NCBI RefSeq assembly: GCF_004343775.1
Contig: NZ_PTXL01000008.1
Location: forward strand, 124,001-188,000
Reading direction: 5' to 3'
Length of the DNA stretch: 64,000 nt
Source of the DNA: Burkholderia sp. SRS-46
GTDB taxonomy: Bacteria > Pseudomonadota > Gammaproteobacteria > Burkholderiales > Burkholderiaceae
How positions within the stretch are numbered: the first letter of the stretch is position 1; each line of letters starts with the position of its first letter. A model generated the notes under the pieces. It was not told the origin of the DNA. It was given only the letters and a program-made list of their open reading frames with translations, and did not search any database. The position numbers and the translations under genes were made by a program. Below, piece after piece: positions 53,421-63,757 of the stretch.

Positions 53421-54623
53421 ATGGGCAAATTTCGTGTCGCGATTATCGGAGCCGGTCTCGGTGGCCTGGCGCTAGCGCAAGCACTAAAGCGCGGAGGGGT
53501 CGCATTCGACGTTTTTGAATCCGACAACGCTTTGGGCTCAAGACCTCAGGGCTACCGAATTCGGATTGACGCCCAAGGTCAGCAGGCTTTGGCGCAAACA
53601 CTCCCGCCCGAGCTTTACGATCTGTTCCGAGGAACTGTTTCGACATCGGCGACATCTGGAAACTTTCTGACACCGACCTTGGAACCTGCCTCAGGGCGTG
53701 TTCCGGAGAGCTGGCATTCGGATGATGTCGCCGAAGATGTGAGCGTCCACCGGCGGACCTTGCGCGAAATCCTGATGTGCGGGATCGAAGATCATGTCCA
53801 TTTCGATCGAGCATTTGAGCACTATTCCGTGACGAACGATGGCCGCGTCGAAGTGCGTTTCAAGCAAGACATTCCCACCGTAACCTGCGACGTGTTGGTC
53901 GGCGCAGACGGCGTCAACTCTAAAGTTCGCGCTCAATTGGCCCCGAAGGCTGAGCCGATCGACACCGGTGCGGTTTGCTTCTATGGGAAAGCCGACGTGG
54001 AGAGATTGGGTAACGACCTTTCAGGCTTCGAAGGAACGAACATAGTCTTCGCGGATGGCTTCGCTGCCATCTTGGACCAGATGCAGTTCGACCATGAGTT
54101 CCTGGCCACCCAGTGCACTGACTTCAGTTGCAAGATCACGCCAACGCGCAACTATCTCTATTGGTGCCTGATCGGCCCTTATGCCAAGTTCGAAATGGAA
54201 CCGAATCGTCGGATGGACTCGGATCGAATCCGTGAGGCGACACTGTCCGTAACTCGTGATTGGCACCCCTCTCTCAGGCAGATCTTTAAGCGAAGCAAGG
54301 CTGAGGACACAGCAATGCTCCCGATTCGAAGCGGCCGTCCAAATGTGCTATGGCCGGTTGGATCTGCAACTTTGCTGGGAGATGCAATCCACGCTATGAC
54401 GCCAGCTGGTGGGCTCGGTGCAAATACAGCGCTTGCCGATGCGGCCTCCCTTGCCGACGCGATTTTGAAGGCTGATCGCGGGGTTCTCTCTGTTCCCATT
54501 GCACTGGCGCAGTACCAGTCGGCAATGCGTGAAAGAGCCGTAGCCGCGGTGGAAACCTCGAACCGCGGTGCGTCAAAACTGTTCGAGCCGGCGGTTCCTG
54601 GCGATCCCCAAAGTGCCCCCTGA
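53421..54623 (+). CDS. FAD-dependent monooxygenase (TetX/PHBH-like)
   Basis: 400 residues. FAD site VAIIGAGLGGLALAQALKRGG, DG motif VLVGADGVNSKVRAQL and GD motif ATLLGDAIHAMTPAGGLGANTALADAA are all present. Single-domain flavoproteins of this size include TetX-like drug-modifying enzymes and small-aromatic hydroxylases. AGGAGAATTC precedes the ATG. It is controlled probably by the divergent AraC gene. Its 3' end abuts the truncated integrase (convergent), so its arrival may have broken that gene. The substrate is unknown. Confidence 0.9.
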   Translation: MGKFRVAIIGAGLGGLALAQALKRGGVAFDVFESDNALGSRPQGYRIRIDAQGQQALAQTLPPELYDLFRGTVSTSATSGNFLTPTLEPASGRVPESWHSDDVAEDVSVHRRTLREILMCGIEDHVHFDRAFEHYSVTNDGRVEVRFKQDIPTVTCDVLVGADGVNSKVRAQLAPKAEPIDTGAVCFYGKADVERLGNDLSGFEGTNIVFADGFAAILDQMQFDHEFLATQCTDFSCKITPTRNYLYWCLIGPYAKFEMEPNRRMDSDRIREATLSVTRDWHPSLRQIFKRSKAEDTAMLPIRSGRPNVLWPVGSATLLGDAIHAMTPAGGLGANTALADAASLADAILKADRGVLSVPIALAQYQSAMRERAVAAVETSNRGASKLFEPAVPGDPQSAP

Positions 54624-54629
54624 TCAAGT

Positions 54630-55603
54630 CCCCTTGGGGCCCGCTCTGCGATGATCTGTGTGACCCGATTCAGAGTTGCATGCGACATGCAGCGGTCGGC
54701 GTCGTATCGCGACGGCAATACGAACGTGGAGCCCGCCGCGCAGGTATGTAGCGCTACGAAGATATCCAGCACCTGAGTAGACAGATAAACCACATGTGGA
54801 TTGCGCCCCTTCATCCGCTCCTTGGGAATCGTCCAGGTCGCGTTCTCGAAATCAACCTCGCTCCAGGTTGCCTCAATCAGCTCGCTCTTGCGCACCAGCG
54901 TCAGCAGAACCACACGCAGCGCAAGCCGAATGGTTGGGTATGTGGCAATAGACTCCAACTGCCGAAACGCCAGCCGGATCTCAGTCGGTGACGGTGCTCG
55001 ATCCTTCGGGACGAAGGTGGCGATCGAGGCGGCCTTCACGTCGTCGGCCGGGTTGTCTACCTTCTCGCCATGCAGGATCGCAAAGGCATAGACCTGCTTC
55101 ACGATGTCGCGAATGTGGACTGCAGTCGCAGGCGCACCTCGGGCTTTCACCTTGTTGCACAACGCGCGCAAATCGTCGGGACCGATCTCGGTGAGCAGTC
55201 GGTTCTGGAAGACGGGAAAGATGTCGCGGTCGACGATGCTCTTGCGCATTGCACGCGTGCTGTCAGCCATGCGGGCATCGGTCAGCCAGCGGGCCAGCAT
55301 GTCGCCAAAGGTCTTGGCCGCAGTCAGCCGGCGCTTCTCGCGCTGCTTCTCCAGCGCGGGGGACTTGCCCTGAGCGACAGCCTTCTTGGCGTCGATCAGC
55401 CTTTCGCGGGCCAAGGCCAGCGAAATCCCGGCTGGCCCATAGCGGCCGATGGTCAGCGTCTCGCGGCGACCGTTGAGACGGTAGTCGTAGCGGAAGGTGA
55501 CGGTACCGACGGGCGATACCGTCACGTACATTCCGTCGCGGTCAGAAGCCTTATAAGTCTTGGACTTAGGCTTAAAGTTGCGCAGTGCGGTGTCGGTAAG
55601 CAT
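54630..55603 (-). pseudogene. Tyrosine-type integrase, C-terminus lost
   Basis: From the ATG at 55603 the frame encodes a P4-type integrase: DUF4102 N-terminal domain (MLTDTALRNFKPKSKTYKASD, RRETLTIGRYGPAGISLALAR), the core-binding domain, and the start of the catalytic domain with the first Arg (LTLVRKSELIEATWSEVD) and the WTIPKERMKG Lys region. It runs to TQIIAERAP and then loses homology at about 54630. The HxxR box, the second His and the nucleophile Tyr are missing. The open frame continues to 54179 only as antisense of the monooxygenase gene. It cannot be active. Confidence 0.85.
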
Positions 55604-55631
55604 CGAGGTTTTTCCTCCTGTTCGTGACGGC

Positions 55632-55789
55632 TTTTACCGTCAGGGGCCAGGAGACCTGCTGATGCCGGGAAAGCCGCATAAAACAAGCTTTCCCGAGGAG
55701 ACTTTTACCGTCAAAGACCGGTTTGGTCTGAATAGTAAACGGGAGGGTCTTAATCCGGCCTCCGGTTCCTACCGTCAGTTCTACCGCCA
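55632..55789. repeat. Arm-type repeats TTYTACCGTCA upstream of the integrase
   Basis: Copies at 55632-55642 and 55703-55713 (TTTTACCGTCA, identical), 55767-55777 (TCCTACCGTCA) and 55779-55789 (TTCTACCGCCA) lie between the integrase start and the att repeat. They look like integrase arm-binding sites. Confidence 0.65.
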
Positions 55790-55904
55790 ACCTGTTCTGC
55801 TGGCCGGCGATGGTCACCGATAGCTGCCGCGACGCATTTCTTTCCAATTCAATACGTTACGACATCTTTTCGATAGCTGACGATAGTCCCCGAAGGACCT
55901 GATT

Positions 55905-55920
<16 letters not shown>
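55785..55920. repeat. Attachment-site copy at the guaA 3' end
   Basis: The proximal copy of the repeat at 52147-52270. Its 40-bp identical core at 55881-55920 overlaps the last five codons of guaA, so integration restores the gene's end, as known for guaA-associated islands. Confidence 0.85.
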
Positions 55921-57524
<1,604 letters not shown>

Positions 57525-57633
57525 GGCTGCGGACGGGAAGAAGAACAAACGGATAAGAAAAGCAGCGCATCGCGCGCTGCGTCAAAAGCATGGACAGCGG
57601 CGTCGGGCGGGGATGGCGCGCGACGCATGGCGG

Positions 57634-58251
57634 TCAATCCTGCATCGGCGGACGTTCGTCCAGCGCGACGTCGCTCGACGCCTTGCCGGATGCGGCCGGC
57701 GTGCCCGCCGGCGCGGAAGCCGGCGCGGTGGGCGTCGCCGCCGGCACCGCGACCTGGCCGACGACCGGCTCGACGCGCCGCGGCGCAACCGCTGCCGGCT
57801 CGGCCGGCTGCTTCGCCGTGCGGGCGTCGGGCGCCTGCGCGGCCTGCGCCTTCTCGCGCCGCCGCACCACCGCGGCAAGCCGCACGCCGCCGAGGCCGAG
57901 CACGAACAACACCGCGCCCGCCACCGCCGACAGCAACTGGCCGGCCGCCGCGAGCGCCGGGCCGTGCGAGCCGATCGCCCACACCAGCGTCAGCACGCCG
58001 ATCAGCCAGTTCACGTGGCCGACCGCACGCGCGACGGGCGCCGTCAGGTCGCCGTTGACCGCCGCATGCGCGGCGAGCCACGCGAGGCCGAGCAGCGCGA
58101 TGCCGAACGCCTGGCCGAGCATCGCCGGTTCGACGTTCGCGAGCTGCAGCGCGCTGAACAGCGCGCGCCACGGCGTCAGCACGAACAGCACGCCGAACCC
58201 CAGCATCAGCAACGCATCGACGACGAGCACGGCTCGCAGCAGCGGTTTCAT
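57634..58251 (-). CDS. Small membrane protein between guaB and guaA
   Basis: 205 residues. Four predicted membrane helices in the first 130 residues (LRAVLVVDALLMLGFGVLFVL, MLGQAFGIALLGLAWLAAH, NWLIGVLTLVWAIGSHG, AGQLLSAVAGAVLFVLGLGG), then a 75-residue hydrophilic Ala/Pro-rich tail. I do not recognise a family with a known function. The gap to guaB is 6 bp and to guaA 109 bp, so it is in the gua operon. No role in purine synthesis is implied by the sequence. Confidence 0.75.
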   Translation of the reverse strand: MKPLLRAVLVVDALLMLGFGVLFVLTPWRALFSALQLANVEPAMLGQAFGIALLGLAWLAAHAAVNGDLTAPVARAVGHVNWLIGVLTLVWAIGSHGPALAAAGQLLSAVAGAVLFVLGLGGVRLAAVVRRREKAQAAQAPDARTAKQPAEPAAVAPRRVEPVVGQVAVPAATPTAPASAPAGTPAASGKASSDVALDERPPMQD

Positions 58252-58257
58252 CGGCGC

Positions 58258-59718
58258 TTAGTCCACGTGGTAGTTCGGCGCTTCCTTCGTGATCTGCACG
58301 TCGTGCACGTGCGACTCGCGCATGCCCGCCGCGGTGATCTGGACGAATTCGGCCTTGTCGTGCAGCTCGTCGATCGTCCGGCAGCCGCAGTAGCCCATGC
58401 TCGCGCGCACGCCGCCGACCAGCTGGAACAGGATCGCGTTGACCGAGCCCTTGTACGCGACGCGGCCTTCGATGCCTTCCGGCACGAGCTTGTCGATGTT
58501 CGCGGAGTTGTCCTGGAAGTAGCGGTCTGCCGCGCCGTCCTTCATCGCACCGACCGAACCCATGCCGCGGTACGACTTGTACTGACGGCCCTGGTACAGG
58601 AACACGTCGCCCGGCGCCTCTTCGGTGCCCGCGAACATGCTGCCCATCATCACGGCATTCGCGCCGGCCGCGAGGGCCTTCGACACGTCGCCCGAGAAGC
58701 GCACGCCGCCGTCGGCGATGCACGGCACGCCCGTGCCCTTCAGCGCTTCCGCGACGTTCGCGATCGCGCTGATCTGCGGCACGCCGACACCCGCGACGAT
58801 CCGCGTCGTGCAGATCGAGCCGGGGCCGATACCGACCTTGACCGCGTCCGCGCCGTATTCGACGAGCGCCTTCGCGGCGGCGGCCGTGGCGATGTTGCCG
58901 CCGATCACCTCGACGTGCGGGAAGTTCTGCTTGACCCAGCGGACGCGCTCGAGCACGCCCTTGCTGTGGCCGTGCGCGGTATCGACGACGATCACGTCGA
59001 CGCCGGCCTGCACCAGCAGCTCGACGCGCTCTTCGTTGTCCGGGCCGACGCCGACCGCCGCGCCTGCGCGCAGCTTGCCGTGCTCGTCCTTGCACGCGTC
59101 CGGGTGCTCGGTCTGCTTCGTGATGTCCTTGACGGTCATCAGGCCGCGCAGTTCGAATGCGTCGTTGACGACCAGCACGCGCTCGAGGCGGTGGCTGTGC
59201 ATCAGCGCCTTCGCTTCGGCGAGCGGCGTGCCTTCCTTGACCGTGACGAGGCGCTCGCGCGGCGTCATGATCGACTTGACCGGCTCATCGAGGCGGGTTT
59301 CGAAACGCAGGTCACGGTTCGTGACGATGCCGACCAGCTGCGGGCCTTCGACGACCGGGAAGCCCGAAATGCCATGCTGGCGCGACAGCGCGATCACATC
59401 GCGCACCTTCATCTGCGGCGGCACCGTGATCGGATCGCGGACGACGCCCGATTCGAAACGCTTGACCTTCGCGACCTCGCGGGCCTGCTCGGCCGGCGTG
59501 AGGTTCTTGTGGACGATGCCGACGCCACCCTGCTGCGCCATCGCGATCGCGAGGCGACCTTCGGTGACCGTGTCCATCGCGGCGGACACGAGCGGCATGT
59601 TCAGGGAGATGTTGCGGGTCAGCTTGGTCTTGAGGCTGGTGTCGCGCGGGAGAACGTCGGAAAAGGCGGGAACGAGGAGCACGTCATCGAAAGTGAGTGC
59701 TTTTTGGATCAGACGCAT
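58258..59718 (-). CDS. guaB: IMP dehydrogenase
   Basis: 486 residues. MRLIQKALTFDDVLLVPAFSDVLPRDT start; a CBS pair at about residues 93-205; the catalytic Cys in the GPGSICTTRIVAGVGVP loop; MMGSMFAGTEEAPGD and the flap YKSYRGMGSVGAM with the YRGM Arg. It oxidises IMP to XMP with NAD+, the committed step to GMP. It is the first gene of the guaB-membrane protein-guaA unit. Confidence 0.97.
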   Translation of the reverse strand: MRLIQKALTFDDVLLVPAFSDVLPRDTSLKTKLTRNISLNMPLVSAAMDTVTEGRLAIAMAQQGGVGIVHKNLTPAEQAREVAKVKRFESGVVRDPITVPPQMKVRDVIALSRQHGISGFPVVEGPQLVGIVTNRDLRFETRLDEPVKSIMTPRERLVTVKEGTPLAEAKALMHSHRLERVLVVNDAFELRGLMTVKDITKQTEHPDACKDEHGKLRAGAAVGVGPDNEERVELLVQAGVDVIVVDTAHGHSKGVLERVRWVKQNFPHVEVIGGNIATAAAAKALVEYGADAVKVGIGPGSICTTRIVAGVGVPQISAIANVAEALKGTGVPCIADGGVRFSGDVSKALAAGANAVMMGSMFAGTEEAPGDVFLYQGRQYKSYRGMGSVGAMKDGAADRYFQDNSANIDKLVPEGIEGRVAYKGSVNAILFQLVGGVRASMGYCGCRTIDELHDKAEFVQITAAGMRESHVHDVQITKEAPNYHVD

Positions 59719-59822
59719 GGCAAATCCTATGGGCGCAAAAGCGAATTATACGCGATGTGCCGTTGATTTTCACAACACGAACAAAGGCTTAGCCGGCTTT
59801 CCGGCGGTTGGGGCCCCGAATC

Positions 59823-59960
59823 GTTCGGATCGCCGTTCGGATCGCCGTTCGGGTCGTTTTCGATCCGGTTTCGTTTTGGCCGGCGGCATGTCCGTTCGCA
59901 CCGGCGGCGGTTTGGGCCGATTGCGGCCGATTGCGGCCGATTTCCGCCGATTCCGGCCCG
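59823..59960. repeat. Two short tandem repeat tracts
   Basis: 59823-59846 is two exact copies of the 12-mer GTTCGGATCGCC plus a partial third. 59911-59960 is five degenerate copies of a 10-mer (TTGCGGCCGA, two exact). They lie between guaB and the DUF2182 gene, in a 260-bp gap with no supported gene. Confidence 0.7.
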
Positions 59961-59978
59961 ACACCCCGGCCCGCGGCG

Positions 59979-60782
59979 TCACGCGATCCCGGCCGCACGC
60001 GCGACCAGCCACGCGCCCGCCCCGATCGCACCGGCCCCGACGAGCCGCGCGGCCCGCGCACCATCCGGCGCGAGGCGCTCGGCGGCGATGGCGGCGGTCG
60101 CCACGGCCATCACGCGCAGGTCCATCACGCCTGTCGCGAGCGCGGCCGCCATCAGGTTCGCGCAACACCCGCCGCAGTGAAGGCCGAGCCGCAGGCCGAA
60201 CCGCCATGCGGCCCCCGCGTACGGCAGCGCCGGGCGTACATGCGCGCCCCGGCAGCACGCCAGGCGCCGTGCTTTCCACCGCGTGAACTGCACCGCGCCC
60301 GCGCCCAGCACCACGGCGCCCGACACGAACGGCACGGCCTGCGCGAGCGCGGGCAGCCGGATCGCGGCCGCCGCCAGCGCGGTGCCGGCGGCGAACACGG
60401 CCACGCCGGCGAGCGCCCACACCGCGCAATACCCGGCGCCCGCCAGCACGCTCAGCCACGCCGCGCGCGCGTCGCCGGCCGCGCCGATCGCCCGCCGGTA
60501 GCGCCACAGTATCGGCGCGAATGCAGGCAGCATCATCGCCGCCGTCATCGCGCCCCACATCCCGAGAAACGCCGCGGCCGCACCCGGCCAGGTGCGGCCG
60601 CACGGCCGTGCCCATGCCATCGACATCGTCCAGCCGCCGGGCATCGGCACGCCGCCCATCGCCGCCATCGATGCGCACTGCACGACCGTCACCGAGACGC
60701 CGGCCGCGAACAGCGCGGCCAGCACCCCGAAGAAGGCCGCGCGCCGCCGGCCAGCGGGCTCGGCATCCACTGTCGGCGACAT
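59979..60782 (-). CDS. DUF2182 integral membrane protein
   Basis: 267 residues, about six membrane helices. The DUF2182 (predicted metal-binding membrane protein) hallmarks are MWGAMTAAMMLPAFAPILW and the C-terminal GLRLGLHCGGCCANLMAAALATGVMDLRVMA with its HCxxCC cluster. The metal and the role are unknown. The DUF899 gene at 60814-61578 lies upstream in the same direction with a 31-bp gap, so the two are probably cotranscribed. Confidence 0.88.
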   Translation of the reverse strand: MSPTVDAEPAGRRRAAFFGVLAALFAAGVSVTVVQCASMAAMGGVPMPGGWTMSMAWARPCGRTWPGAAAAFLGMWGAMTAAMMLPAFAPILWRYRRAIGAAGDARAAWLSVLAGAGYCAVWALAGVAVFAAGTALAAAAIRLPALAQAVPFVSGAVVLGAGAVQFTRWKARRLACCRGAHVRPALPYAGAAWRFGLRLGLHCGGCCANLMAAALATGVMDLRVMAVATAAIAAERLAPDGARAARLVGAGAIGAGAWLVARAAGIA

Positions 60783-60813
60783 CGCCCCCTCCCGCCGTTC
60801 GCCAGGCCCCGGC

Positions 60814-61578
60814 TCAACGCCGTTCGTACTCGTCGTGGCGGCGCCACCAGACGCCCTGCTCGTTGCGCCCCTTCGGCGCGCGGTCGAGCCACTGGTACAT
60901 GCCCCACAGGCCGTCGAGGCCGCGCGCGTAGGTCGAATAGGTGTGGTAAACCACGCCGTCCTCGAGCACGAATGCGCTCATGCCGGGCCGGTCGAGCGAA
61001 TAGGTGGCCGCGTCGGTGCCGCAGGTCGCCGCGAACCGGGCCACCGGCTCCGGCGGCGGCGTCAGGTCCATCGCATGGCCGGCGCGCCGGTAGTTGTATT
61101 CGAGGTCGCCCGTGCGCTGCTGCGCGGCGGTGAACGATACGTTGAAATCGAAGTTGAAATCGCTGTCGACCGAGGACGCCCACGGGAACGTCCAGCCCAA
61201 GCGCTGCCGGTACGCGAGCAGCTTCGCGAGCGGCGCGCGCGACACCGCCGTCAGCGTGACGTCGTGGTTCGCCAGATGCACCGCGAAGCCGTCGAAACCG
61301 TCCGCGAGCGCCGAGCACGACGGGCAGCCGGCCTGGTAGTCGGGCCCGAACATGAAGTGATAGACCAGCAGCTGCGAGCGCCCGGCGAACAGGCCCGCGA
61401 GCGTCGCGGGGCCGCCGTCGGTGTCGAACCGGTAGGTCTTGTCGACCCGCACCCACGGCAGCGCCTGGCGCCGCCGCGCCAGCTCGTCGCCCTGTCGTGT
61501 CAGCGCCTTTTCCGCGTCGAGCAGCGCGAGGCGCGCGGCCAGCCATTCGTCGCGGGTTCCGGTGAGATGTGTCGTCAT
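60814..61578 (-). CDS. DUF899 thioredoxin-fold protein
   Basis: 254 residues. The DUF899 start (GTRDEWLAARLALLDAEKALTRQGDELARRRQALPW), the strand LLVYHFMFG, the cysteine pair in GCPSCSALAD and the conserved FNFDFNVSFT and DRPGMSAFVLEDGVVYHTYSTYARGLD all fit. It is a thioredoxin-like fold with unknown activity, encoded divergently from an HTH regulator. The ATG at 61578 was preferred to the one five codons upstream because it gives the family start. Confidence 0.9.
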   Translation of the reverse strand: MTTHLTGTRDEWLAARLALLDAEKALTRQGDELARRRQALPWVRVDKTYRFDTDGGPATLAGLFAGRSQLLVYHFMFGPDYQAGCPSCSALADGFDGFAVHLANHDVTLTAVSRAPLAKLLAYRQRLGWTFPWASSVDSDFNFDFNVSFTAAQQRTGDLEYNYRRAGHAMDLTPPPEPVARFAATCGTDAATYSLDRPGMSAFVLEDGVVYHTYSTYARGLDGLWGMYQWLDRAPKGRNEQGVWWRRHDEYERR

Positions 61579-61707
61579 CGCTCGTTCCTCCATTCGGTGT
61601 CCTGCATCGCGTGGCCCGCGGCCGGCACGGCGTGCCGCGCGGGGTTCGTGGTGCTAGATTAGTGCCGGGCAACGAACGGCGGGAGTGACAAGTGTGTCGG
61701 GATTCGG

Positions 61708-62928
61708 ATGGATTCGCTGATTACCGCCGCGGCCCGCGCGCTCGCCGCCGGTGACCCGCTCGGCGCGCTGAACCGGGTCGCGTTGCGCGACGATGCGCCC
61801 GCGCTTGCGCTGCGCGGCATCGCGATGGCGCAGCTCGGCGACTTCGAGCGCGCGAGGGCGCTCGTACGCAGCGCCGCGCGCGCGTTCGGCCCGAAGGAGG
61901 CCGTCGCCCGTGCGCGCTGTGTCGTCGCGGAAGCCGAGATCGCGCTCGCGTCGCGCGATCTCCACTGGCCGACCAGGGCGCTCGACGCGGCCCGCGCGAC
62001 GCTCGACGCGCACGGCGATCGCGTCAATGCCGCGCATGCACGCTATCTCGACGTGCGCCGCCTGCTGCTGCTCGGGCGCCTCGACGACGCCGAGCGCGCG
62101 CTGGCCTGCGTCGACCCCGCGCCGCTGCCCGCGGCATCGCGCGCCGCGCACGAGCTGGTCGCCGCGGGCATCGCGATGCGGCGCATCCGCCCGCATGCGG
62201 CACGCGCGGCGCTTGACCGCGCGCGGCAAGCCGCGCACGACGCCGGCATCGCCGCGCTGACGGCCGAGGTCGACGGCACCCGCCGCACCCTCGACACACC
62301 GGCCGCACGACTGATCGCGCGCGGCGACGCACGACTCCTGCTGCTCGACGACGTGGAAGCGCTGCTGGCGTCGAACGCCGTCGTCGTGGACGCCTGCCGC
62401 CACGCCGTGCGCGACGCGCGCACGACGATCCCGCTCGCGCGGCGGCCGGTGCTGTTCGTGCTCGCCCGCGCGCTCGGCGAGGCGTGGCCGGCCGACGTGC
62501 CGAGGGATGCGCTCGTCGCCGCCGCGTTTCGCGCGAAGCACGCGGACGAATCGCATCGCGCGCGCCTGCGCGTGGAGATCGGCCGGCTGCGCGCGATGCT
62601 GCGGCCGCTCGCGAAGGTGACGGCGACGCCGCGCGGATTCGCGCTCGAGCCGCACGGCGCGCGCGAGGTGGTCGTGCTCGCGCGCCCGGTCGACGAGCAG
62701 CATGCGGCGGTGCTCGCCCTCCTCGGCGACGGCGAAGCGTGGTCGAGTTCCGCGCTGGCGCTCGCGCTCGACGCCAGCCAGCGCACCATGCAGCGCGCGC
62801 TCGACGCGCTCGCGCAAGCCGGCAAGGTGCAGACGCTCGGCCGCGGGCGGGCGCGCCGCTGGACGACGCCGCCGGTGCCCGCATTCGCGACGACCTTGTT
62901 ACTCCCCGCTCCGCTGCCCGGCGACTAG
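61708..62928 (+). CDS. HTH-domain regulator with helical repeat region
   Basis: 406 residues. The first ~170 residues are helical Ala/Arg-rich repeats (TPR-like: LRGIAMAQLGDFERARALVRSAARAFG). At the C-terminus is a winged-helix (VLALLGDGEAWSSSALALALDASQRTMQRALDALAQAGKVQTLGRGRARRW). A DUF-type segment with FRAKHADESHRARLRVEIGRLRAML precedes it. It is divergent from the DUF899 gene and 31 bp from the beta-propeller gene, so it likely controls both. The signal is unknown. Confidence 0.8.
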   Translation: MDSLITAAARALAAGDPLGALNRVALRDDAPALALRGIAMAQLGDFERARALVRSAARAFGPKEAVARARCVVAEAEIALASRDLHWPTRALDAARATLDAHGDRVNAAHARYLDVRRLLLLGRLDDAERALACVDPAPLPAASRAAHELVAAGIAMRRIRPHAARAALDRARQAAHDAGIAALTAEVDGTRRTLDTPAARLIARGDARLLLLDDVEALLASNAVVVDACRHAVRDARTTIPLARRPVLFVLARALGEAWPADVPRDALVAAAFRAKHADESHRARLRVEIGRLRAMLRPLAKVTATPRGFALEPHGAREVVVLARPVDEQHAAVLALLGDGEAWSSSALALALDASQRTMQRALDALAQAGKVQTLGRGRARRWTTPPVPAFATTLLLPAPLPGD

Positions 62929-62959
62929 GATGTCGTTACCCAACGACGAGGATGCCGAC

Positions 62960-63625
62960 ATGAAACGCTCCACCGCAGACATCATCCGTGAATATGGCCC
63001 GTTCCCCGGCGTCGAAGGCGTGCATGGCGTCACGTTCGACGGCCGCAACGTCTGGTTCGCGTCCGGCGACCGGCTGAATGCGCTCGACCCCGACAGCGGC
63101 GCGACGCTGCGCTCGCTCGACGTCGCCGCGCATGCGGGCACGGCGTTCGACGGCCGGCACCTGTTCCAGATCGTCGAGAACCGCATCGAGAAGCTCGATC
63201 CGCAGACCGGCCAGGTGCTCGCGACGATCCCCGCGCCCGGCAACGGCGGCGACTCGGGGCTCGCGTGGGCCGAAGGGGCGCTGTGGGTCGGCGAATATCG
63301 CGCGCGGAAGATTCATCAGATCGATCCGCAGACGGGCGCGCTGCTGCGCACGATCGAATCCAACCGCTTCGTCACGGGCGTGACCTGGGTCGACGGCGAG
63401 CTGTGGCACGGCACCTGGGAAAACGATGCGAGCGAGCTGCGGCGGATCGATCCGCACTCGGGACAGGTGCTCGAACGCGTCGAGATGCCGCCGGGCGTCG
63501 GCGTGTCGGGGCTCGAATCCGACGGCGGCGCGCGGTTCTTCTGCGGCGGCGGCGACAGCGGCAAGGTGCGGGCCGTGCGCCGCCCCGCGCACGCCGCGGC
63601 GCCGGGCGATTCGACGGACCGCTAG
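62960..63625 (+). CDS. Beta-propeller protein (YncE/streptogramin-lyase-like)
   Basis: 221 residues. Repeated blades of about 42 residues each end in a D-x-x-T/S-G turn: LDPDSGATLRSLD, LDPQTGQVLATIP, IDPQTGALLRTIE, IDPHSGQVLERVE. There is no signal peptide, so it is cytoplasmic. Similar short propellers are annotated as glutamine cyclotransferase- or SMP-30-like, but catalytic residues cannot be assigned. It follows the HTH regulator gene by 31 bp. Confidence 0.78.
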   Translation: MKRSTADIIREYGPFPGVEGVHGVTFDGRNVWFASGDRLNALDPDSGATLRSLDVAAHAGTAFDGRHLFQIVENRIEKLDPQTGQVLATIPAPGNGGDSGLAWAEGALWVGEYRARKIHQIDPQTGALLRTIESNRFVTGVTWVDGELWHGTWENDASELRRIDPHSGQVLERVEMPPGVGVSGLESDGGARFFCGGGDSGKVRAVRRPAHAAAPGDSTDR

Positions 63626-63757
63626 GCGGCGCATTGCCGACGACTCGGCGACCCGGCAGCCGCCCGGCGTTGCTCGCCGAGTGCAGGAATGAACAAGACG
63701 ACGCCGCGCCGACACCGCTAAGATGCGCGCTCGTCAGCAATTCAGCCGGAGAAGTCG

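Noticed and set aside
54179..54629. C-terminal 150 codons of the integrase frame
   Set aside because: The sequence here is the antisense of the monooxygenase gene; it lacks every integrase motif, so I ended the pseudogene at about 54630.
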